Of a stretch of DNA of 64,000 bases, positions 55,307-64,000 are shown piece after piece. This stretch comes from an uncultured Hyphomicrobiales bacterium (lineage in GTDB: Bacteria; Pseudomonadota; Alphaproteobacteria; Rhizobiales; Beijerinckiaceae), in contig CAIZEI010000202.1 of NCBI GenBank assembly GCA_903931945.1, positions 1 through 64,000 of the forward strand, given 5' to 3'. How positions within the stretch are numbered: position 1 is the stretch's first letter; the number at the start of each line of letters is the position of its first letter. Below the pieces are notes generated by a model. The model worked only from the letters and a program-made list of their open reading frames with translations. It made no database searches and had not been told where the DNA came from. The position numbers and the translations under genes were made by a program.

Positions 55307-55400
55307 GGCGAATTGTGAATAGCAAATTGTGAATAGCGGATGGCGAATAGATGCGAACGACCAGTGAGGGTTCTTCGCCAATTGCTATTCGCTACTCGCC
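55307..55400. repeat. Palindromic repeat in the rpoB-rpoC intergenic region
   Basis: The left arm contains two near-copies of AATTGTGAATAGC, one from about 55311, the other from about 55326, followed by GGCGAATAG. The right arm CGCCAATTGCTATTCGC is largely the reverse complement of the left. Together they can form a long imperfect hairpin. It is AT-rich compared with the genes on both sides. Similar short GAATAGC/GCGAATAG repeats are seen in intergenic DNA of several Hyphomicrobiales. Confidence 0.7.
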
Positions 55401-55445
55401 CCTAGATTTCAATCGGGTCTAGCGCCCGCGCTCGAGGAGCATCCA

Positions 55446-59651
<4,206 letters not shown>

Positions 59652-59674
59652 TAAGCCCTGCGCTGCATACATCA

Positions 59675-59702
59675 GGGGTCGCCTTCGGGCGGCCCCTTTT
59701 TT
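59675..59702 (+). terminator. Intrinsic terminator after rpoC
   Basis: GGGGTCGCC (59675-59683) and GGCGGCCCC (59688-59696) form a 9 bp stem with a TTCG loop, followed by six T. It lies about 24 bp after the rpoC stop codon and ends the rplJL-rpoBC transcript. Confidence 0.93.
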
Positions 59703-59728
59703 GTCCGCGAACGCATCTGGTTCCGGGG

Positions 59729-61540
59729 CTATTTCACCGCATAGACGCGATAGGGCGTCTCAGGCGCCTGAACGGGGCGCAGCCAGACCGGCGCTTCGCC
59801 CTTCAGCAACGCGGCGGCCAGGCTTTCGGGCGCGCGCGCTGCGATGATCGCCAGTTCCTTATTGCCGCCGCAGACAAAGATGTACTGCGCGCCTGACGCG
59901 GCGACGATGGCTTGCGCCGCAGCGGGCGTCGCCGAAAATGCGTCGATGGCGAGGCGATTGCCGTGATTGTTGCGATGATAGCTTGCCGTCACGACTGAAT
60001 GTGGCGTGTGCTCGAGAATATAGGCGCCCGCTTCGATCGACGCCAACGCGAGCCCGGCTGGAAGCCGCGCCAAAGGCGCGAAGCTGCTGGCCTCAAGACA
60101 CGCTTTTGGGCCGCTGCCGGCGTCCGCCCGCTCGGGGTAAAGCGCGGGCGCCATGGCCCAGCCAATTTGCGAGAGCGGCAAGGTCGCGCAGAGCGCAACC
60201 GCCGTCGCCGTCGACTTCTGCCATTTGCGGACGACAAGCCAATCGCCGAGTTGCACCACGAAATATGCGCAGCCGGTCAGGACGAGCGGCGCGAGCGAGG
60301 TTGCGGCGCGGATCATGAAGGCCGTGCCCAGACACCCCATCGCAGACAAAGCGAACAGAAAGATAAAACGGTCGCGCGCCGTATGTCTGGATTGCGCGAT
60401 GGCGACCGCCAGCCCGGCGAGGCCCAGCAAGGCGGGTAGAAGGATCGTTTGAATCGATTTCGGAAACAGGGCAAAATGCCGCAAAGCCGTTCTGGCCTCG
60501 CCTACATTGCTCAGCCAGATGTCGCGCACCGCCGGGTCAAGGCCTTCGAACGGGTCGATCAGACAGTGTCCGGACCAGGCGAGCAATGGCGCGCCGATCA
60601 GTGCGCCAAGGGCGCCGGCGGCGCACAGCCGGCCGGCAATTGTGGCTTCGAACCTTCGGGCTGCAGCGAGGCCCGCGCTCAGGAGCGCCGCGCCGAAAGC
60701 AATCGCCACATAGGAAGCGGAGAAGGCGTCGCAGGACGCAATGGACCAGCGCGAGGGGGCGTTGAAAAGCGCAAAGCACAGGGGAATCGCGACCGCCAGC
60801 CCGCCGGCAAACCAGAGCAGCAACGGGCGCGCCAGGCGTCCCCTCGCAATCCAGAGCAAGGGCGGTGCGGCAAACACTGCGCATATGAACAGCAGATTCT
60901 CGATGCTGATCGATAACGACACTGCAATGCAGGTTGCCGATACCGCAGCCATGCGCGCGCGCGAGGCGCACAATGCCGAGGCCATCGACGCCGTCATCAA
61001 CACGAGCAGGATGATTTGTGCGGAGTGGTGATCGACCCGCCCCGGAACAAATTGCCCGAGCATGAACCCGGAAAGAACGGTGAGCGCGACAACTGGCGCA
61101 ACGCCTTTGTCGCCGAACAGGATGCGGCCAAGCCAGGCTGAACCGGCCAGCAACGTCGCTTGCAGACACAGTGGAAAGCAAATCCGCGCCAGTCGTTCGG
61201 CAACCTCGCCGGTCGCAAAAAGCTGGAAACACCGCAGCAGCAGCGCAAGCGGCAGATCGACCACGCGCGACCAATGCATGAACGATCCCTGCGGCGGATC
61301 GAGTCGCCATTGCGTCAGGTCGTACCAGCCCTGTCCACCCAGAAAATCACGCACTTCGACCATGCGCATGGCGTCGTCAGAATCGTAGAAATTGCCTGTC
61401 GTCCAGATATCGGCGACGCGCGGCGCACAAAGCGCCAGGCAAAGGGCAAAGCCCGCCATGACTGTCAGAACCATCTGTTCGCGCGCGGAAAGTCCGGGCA
61501 GGCGCGCGGCTGCAGGCGGAGCGATATCGGCGCTGGTCAT
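59729..61540 (-). CDS. Large multi-pass membrane protein, probable GT-C-type glycosyltransferase-like (STT3/ArnT-like), function unknown
   Basis: A 603 aa protein with about 12 hydrophobic segments. It starts at an ATG at 61540 with GGAG upstream. The first external loop has YDSDDAMRMVEVRDF, QGWYDLTQWRLDPPQGSFMHWSR, an acidic pair (Asp-Asp) in the position of the DxD-like loop of GT-C enzymes. GQFVPGRVDHHSAQ in a later loop carries Arg-Val-Asp-His-His. The C-terminal 130 residues are a soluble domain. I cannot name its sugar or lipid substrate. It is convergent with rpoC and divergent from the panE-like gene. Confidence 0.7.
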   Translation of the reverse strand: MTSADIAPPAAARLPGLSAREQMVLTVMAGFALCLALCAPRVADIWTTGNFYDSDDAMRMVEVRDFLGGQGWYDLTQWRLDPPQGSFMHWSRVVDLPLALLLRCFQLFATGEVAERLARICFPLCLQATLLAGSAWLGRILFGDKGVAPVVALTVLSGFMLGQFVPGRVDHHSAQIILLVLMTASMASALCASRARMAAVSATCIAVSLSISIENLLFICAVFAAPPLLWIARGRLARPLLLWFAGGLAVAIPLCFALFNAPSRWSIASCDAFSASYVAIAFGAALLSAGLAAARRFEATIAGRLCAAGALGALIGAPLLAWSGHCLIDPFEGLDPAVRDIWLSNVGEARTALRHFALFPKSIQTILLPALLGLAGLAVAIAQSRHTARDRFIFLFALSAMGCLGTAFMIRAATSLAPLVLTGCAYFVVQLGDWLVVRKWQKSTATAVALCATLPLSQIGWAMAPALYPERADAGSGPKACLEASSFAPLARLPAGLALASIEAGAYILEHTPHSVVTASYHRNNHGNRLAIDAFSATPAAAQAIVAASGAQYIFVCGGNKELAIIAARAPESLAAALLKGEAPVWLRPVQAPETPYRVYAVK

Positions 61541-61708
61541 CGGCAGGTCTCCGCGCGCACATTCGCATGGCGGAGTGAATGCGATGTTAACCCTTCCCAT
61601 CCCCCCGGCGCGGGAGACCACGCGAAAAGACAGGAGGCGGGCGTCTTGAATCCATGTAATCTCTCGGCGACAGAAAGACCTCCCAAGGTAAAAATCAGGA
61701 GAGACCGA

Positions 61709-62689
61709 ATGAAAATCTGTGTCTATGGCGCGGGAGTAATCGGCGGCATTCTGGCGAGCGCGCTGGCGCGAGCGGATCATTCTGTCAGCGTGATCGCGCG
61801 CGGAGCGCATCTTGCCGCGATCCAGCGGTCAGGCCTGACCATTGTGACGCCGGAGGATCGCGTCAACACGCGACTTCCCGCATCGCTCAACCCGGCTGAT
61901 TTTGGCGTGCAGGATCTTGTGATCGTTGCAACAAAAACCTCCGCCTTTCGGGATGTCGTCAAAGGCGTCGGTTCGCTGATCGGGCCTGACACGCTGGTCG
62001 CTTTTGCCGTCAACGGGATCTTCTGGTTTTATGGCGACGGATTTTCGCCGCCGGGCGCGGCGATCGATATGCAACGGCTCGATCCGGATGGCGCCCTGCA
62101 TCGGGTTGTCGGTTCTGAACGGGCGCTTGGCATGGTGTGCTGGGGCGGCGGCGAGATTCACGAGCCCGGCGTTGTCCACGCCACCCGCGCGGGCGGGCGC
62201 TTTGTCGCCGGCGCGGGGACGCCCGGCTCGATTGCGCGCGCTCGAACCCTGATCGAGGCGCTGCGCGTGAGGGATATCGATATCGAGGCCACAGGCGACA
62301 TTCGTCGGCACATGTGGCTCAAGTTCTTTGGCATCGCCGGAAACTTCGCGACCTGCGCCCTCACAGGCGGGACGATTGCCCAAGTGCATGGCGAGGGCGC
62401 TGTGCAGGACGTTGCGCTGGCGCTTGCTTCGGAGGCCCATGCGGTCGCCCGCGCGCATGGTTTTCTCGATCTGGGATTTGACGCCGGCAAACTGCGCGCC
62501 AATCCGTCGACATCGCCGCATAAGCCCTCGATGTTGCAGGACCTTGAACGCGGCCGCGAGATCGAACTCGAATCCACCTATCTCGTGTTGCAGGACCTCG
62601 CGCAGCAGGCCGGTGTTGCAACCCCGACGCTTGATGTCGTGGCGCCGCTGTTGACCCTGCGCGCGCGTCTGGCGGGCTGTTTGCGGTAG
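61709..62689 (+). CDS. panE: 2-dehydropantoate 2-reductase (ketopantoate reductase family)
   Basis: An NADPH-dependent reductase of 326 aa for pantothenate synthesis or a related 2-oxo acid. The nucleotide loop is CVYGAGVIGGILASALARADHSVSVIAR at the N-terminus, the catalytic Lys is in HMWLKFFGIAGNF, and the C-terminal domain has NPSTSPHKPSMLQDLERGREIELES as in PanE. The ATG at 61709 has AGGAGAG at good spacing. The open frame extends upstream to 61160 but those residues lie opposite the membrane-protein gene. Members outside pan operons may reduce other substrates. Confidence 0.85.
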   Translation: MKICVYGAGVIGGILASALARADHSVSVIARGAHLAAIQRSGLTIVTPEDRVNTRLPASLNPADFGVQDLVIVATKTSAFRDVVKGVGSLIGPDTLVAFAVNGIFWFYGDGFSPPGAAIDMQRLDPDGALHRVVGSERALGMVCWGGGEIHEPGVVHATRAGGRFVAGAGTPGSIARARTLIEALRVRDIDIEATGDIRRHMWLKFFGIAGNFATCALTGGTIAQVHGEGAVQDVALALASEAHAVARAHGFLDLGFDAGKLRANPSTSPHKPSMLQDLERGREIELESTYLVLQDLAQQAGVATPTLDVVAPLLTLRARLAGCLR

Positions 62690-62785
62690 GCTTGGTCATC
62701 GAGGGATCGTGGCCGGCGAAAGCATTGCGCTGGGCGCTCGCGCGCCTTGCCCGTGGCAGGGCAATCGGGCTCAGGAATCAATCCC

Positions 62786-62839
62786 TCTCCCTCATGGTGA
62801 GGAGGCCCCGGAACGGGCCGTCTCTAACCACGAGGGAGA
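62786..62839. repeat. Palindromic intergenic repeat, copy 1
   Basis: TCTCCCTC at the left and GAGGGAGA at the right close an imperfect stem with an inner GGCCC/GGGCC. The pattern CCTCATGGTGAGGAG is similar to short dispersed repeats common in Rhizobiales chromosomes. Confidence 0.65.
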
Positions 62840-62864
62840 AGATTTAACACCTTTTTTGCCTGCC

Positions 62865-62912
62865 CCCTCGTGCTTCGAGATGCGCCTTTCAGGCGCTCCT
62901 CAGTATGAGGAG
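62865..62912. repeat. Palindromic intergenic repeat, copy 2
   Basis: CCCTCG at the left and CAGTATGAGGAG at the right flank an inner perfect GCGCCT-TTC-AGGCGC hairpin (62882-62896). The sequence is similar in layout to copy 1 but in the opposite orientation. Confidence 0.65.
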
Positions 62913-63062
62913 ACCGTCACACGATTCCCCTGTTGCCTGTCGAGAGCGCGCTTGACCGCATAGCGCTCTATCCCCTAAGTGAGCCCGCTGAAACGCTGCT
63001 GTCGCTTGCGTGGCTCGCGAATGGCGTTTTCAGAGCCGGGCCATCCTCCGGTTCATCGGTAT

Positions 63063-63137
63063 TGGGGCGTCGCCAAGTGGTAAGGCAGCGGATTTTGATT
63101 CCGCCATACGGAGGTTCGAATCCTCCCGCCCCAGCCA
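63063..63137 (+). tRNA. tRNA-Gln (anticodon TTG)
   Basis: Acceptor TGGGGCG pairs with CGCCCCA, followed by discriminator G and an encoded CCA. The D-arm is GCCAAGTGGTAAGGC, the anticodon stem GCGGA/TCCGC encloses TTTTGAT, so the anticodon is TTG for CAA codons. The TPsiC-loop is GGTTCGAATCC. The total is 75 nt including CCA. An integrase gene starts 118 bp downstream. Confidence 0.97.
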
Positions 63138-63255
63138 AGACCAGCCGATTTTCGCGTAAGTCATTGATTTTACTAGGGCGCACTTGCCTGGGTGGGACTC
63201 CATCCGAGCAATTGTGCCCAGGCCTGTCGCACGCGCCTGTCCCCGGAGAATCGGA

Positions 63256-64000
63256 ATGGGATTGTGCGAAAATGTTTACCGGCGTGGTGGAGTCTATTGG
63301 TGGCGACGACGGCTCGGCCTTGTTGCGGTTGGCGAGCCTGCGTACATCCGCATCAGCTTGAAGGTCCGCCACCCACAACGCGCGCGAGAACTTGGCCGGC
63401 TTGTCGGCGTCGAAGCGGATCGCTTGCGGAGTCAGGGTATGTTGAATTCTTCCCAGCAGAAGGCGCTGCTGAAGACCTTCATCGACGGCCAGCTTGGTCA
63501 TTTTGATGGTGTCATGGGTCTCTTCGCGCACCAGGACGCAGGCAACGCGAGCATCGCCGAAACGCGCGCGGAGCGTATTGCCGGCGAACGCACCATGGCC
63601 GCCGTTTACGCGGCATTGGGCTCCCGCGGGGTGGCTGCTGAGATCGACGAGGCGGAAGCGGCGGCTCTAGCCGCGCAAGGCCACGATTCCAAGGCGATCG
63701 ACGCGATCGCCGAGCGCGTGCGATATTTTCGCGATTGCCTACCTCGCATGACCGCTGACGGCCAAATCGGCGCCGAGGGACCTAATGGCCTCCTTGGACC
63801 CGGGAACCTCGATTTCCGTAAGGCGCTCGGGGAGATTGATGCCGAGGCGACGAACGCCAACGTTGATCACGCGCGTCGCCTGTGGCTGCAGGCCGTGTCC
63901 GTCGTCCTGAACGATACGGATCGACGCCACACACCACTCGACGTCAGTCAGGCCGATGCGATCTACCGGGCAATGTCGGGGAACGCTGTGATCCTCGCGC
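63256..64000 (+). CDS. Site-specific (phage/ICE-type tyrosine) integrase, N-terminal part, runs off the right edge
   Basis: The frame from the ATG at 63256 (GGAGAATCGG upstream) is open for 248 codons to the edge. The start VYRRGGVYWWRRRLG, then AYIRISLKVRHPQRARELGRLVG, is the N-terminal pattern of phage-type integrases (Arg-rich strand, then the basic RISLRT-like motif). Residues about 50-245 are helical and would be the core-binding domain. The catalytic domain with the Arg-His-Arg-Tyr residues lies beyond the window, so the class is not proven. Position directly after a tRNA is typical for such integrases. The codon usage is not strikingly different from the neighbours. Confidence 0.72.
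   Translation, partial: MGLCENVYRRGGVYWWRRRLGLVAVGEPAYIRISLKVRHPQRARELGRLVGVEADRLRSQGMLNSSQQKALLKTFIDGQLGHFDGVMGLFAHQDAGNASIAETRAERIAGERTMAAVYAALGSRGVAAEIDEAEAAALAAQGHDSKAIDAIAERVRYFRDCLPRMTADGQIGAEGPNGLLGPGNLDFRKALGEIDAEATNANVDHARRLWLQAVSVVLNDTDRRHTPLDVSQADAIYRAMSGNAVILA

Larger units (their letters stand above)
62690..63062. other. Intergenic region with two palindromic repeats
   Basis: About 370 bp between panE and tRNA-Gln. It holds the two repeats listed separately and no supported gene. The repeats make the region prone to hairpin formation. Confidence 0.5.

Noticed and set aside
53949-55325. A 458-codon minus-strand frame opposite rpoB
   Set aside because: It lies entirely inside the rpoB/3' flank, mirrors rpoB codon structure, has no family resemblance and no ribosome binding site. 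Long antisense frames are expected in GC-rich genes.
62933-63361. A 142-codon frame spanning tRNA-Gln
   Set aside because: It reads through a complete tRNA gene and overlaps the start of the better supported integrase frame.

Overview
The window is a chromosomal stretch of a GC-rich alphaproteobacterium. The order Hyphomicrobiales (Rhizobiales) is the best guess, possibly a Beijerinckiaceae/Methylocystaceae-type genome. The evidence is the fabA-fabB-fabI cluster, separate clpS and clpA, a phasin, RlpA, DUF882 and SPOR-tailed wall enzymes, and alphaproteobacterial-length rpoB (1376 aa) and rpoC (1401 aa). Two palindromic intergenic repeats also resemble ones common in this order. The taxonomic call is inference.

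Layout. 1-16.7 kb is mostly housekeeping: a hydroxyacid dehydrogenase cut by the left edge, an SH3-like secreted protein, fabA/fabB/fabI, an L,D-transpeptidase, accA, DUF924, clpA/clpS, a phasin, a D-Ala-D-Ala carboxypeptidase with SPOR domain, a membrane J-domain protein, a CinA-type amidohydrolase and a 2OG-Fe(II) oxygenase. 16.7-23.6 kb holds a NitT/TauT-type ABC permease/ATPase pair and the branched-chain amino acid cluster ilvI-ilvH-ilvC. This cluster is controlled by a readable Ile/Val leader-peptide attenuator and is interrupted by two co-directional toxin-antitoxin modules: vapBC between ilvI and ilvH, and mazEF with a split mazE between ilvH and ilvC. 23.6-37.6 kb carries a dihaem cytochrome c, rlpA, a second NitT/TauT transporter with two permeases, DUF882, an SsuA-like binding protein, a 3-oxoacid CoA-transferase pair, tRNA-Lys, a ModA-like binding protein, a Rieske oxygenase with a cytochrome c, a PEP-CTERM-like exported protein and a lipocalin-like protein.

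38-44 kb is the most unusual part. It starts with a WGR-domain remnant. Next is a HEPN toxin gene overlapped by a gene that fuses a complete serine recombinase to an MNT nucleotidyltransferase (the usual HEPN antitoxin partner). Then comes a compact four-gene operon: a coiled-coil protein, an inner-membrane protein with a Roadblock-like region plus BON/OmpA-like domains, a Ras/Rab-like small GTPase, and a histidine-kinase-like protein whose phospho-acceptor His is Asp. This looks like a small-GTPase signalling module. 44-46.8 kb has a split chromate transporter, prmB and another vapBC preceded by five heptamer repeats.

47-59.7 kb is the rplK-rplA / rplJ-rplL-rpoB-rpoC block. secE-nusG are missing upstream, rpsL is missing downstream, an acyltransferase pseudogene with an in-frame amber codon lies between rplA and rplJ, and a palindromic repeat sits between rpoB and rpoC. 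The last part has a large GT-C-like membrane protein, a ketopantoate reductase, two palindromic repeats and tRNA-Gln. Directly after tRNA-Gln starts a phage/ICE-type integrase that runs off the right edge, so the window probably ends at the boundary of an integrated element.
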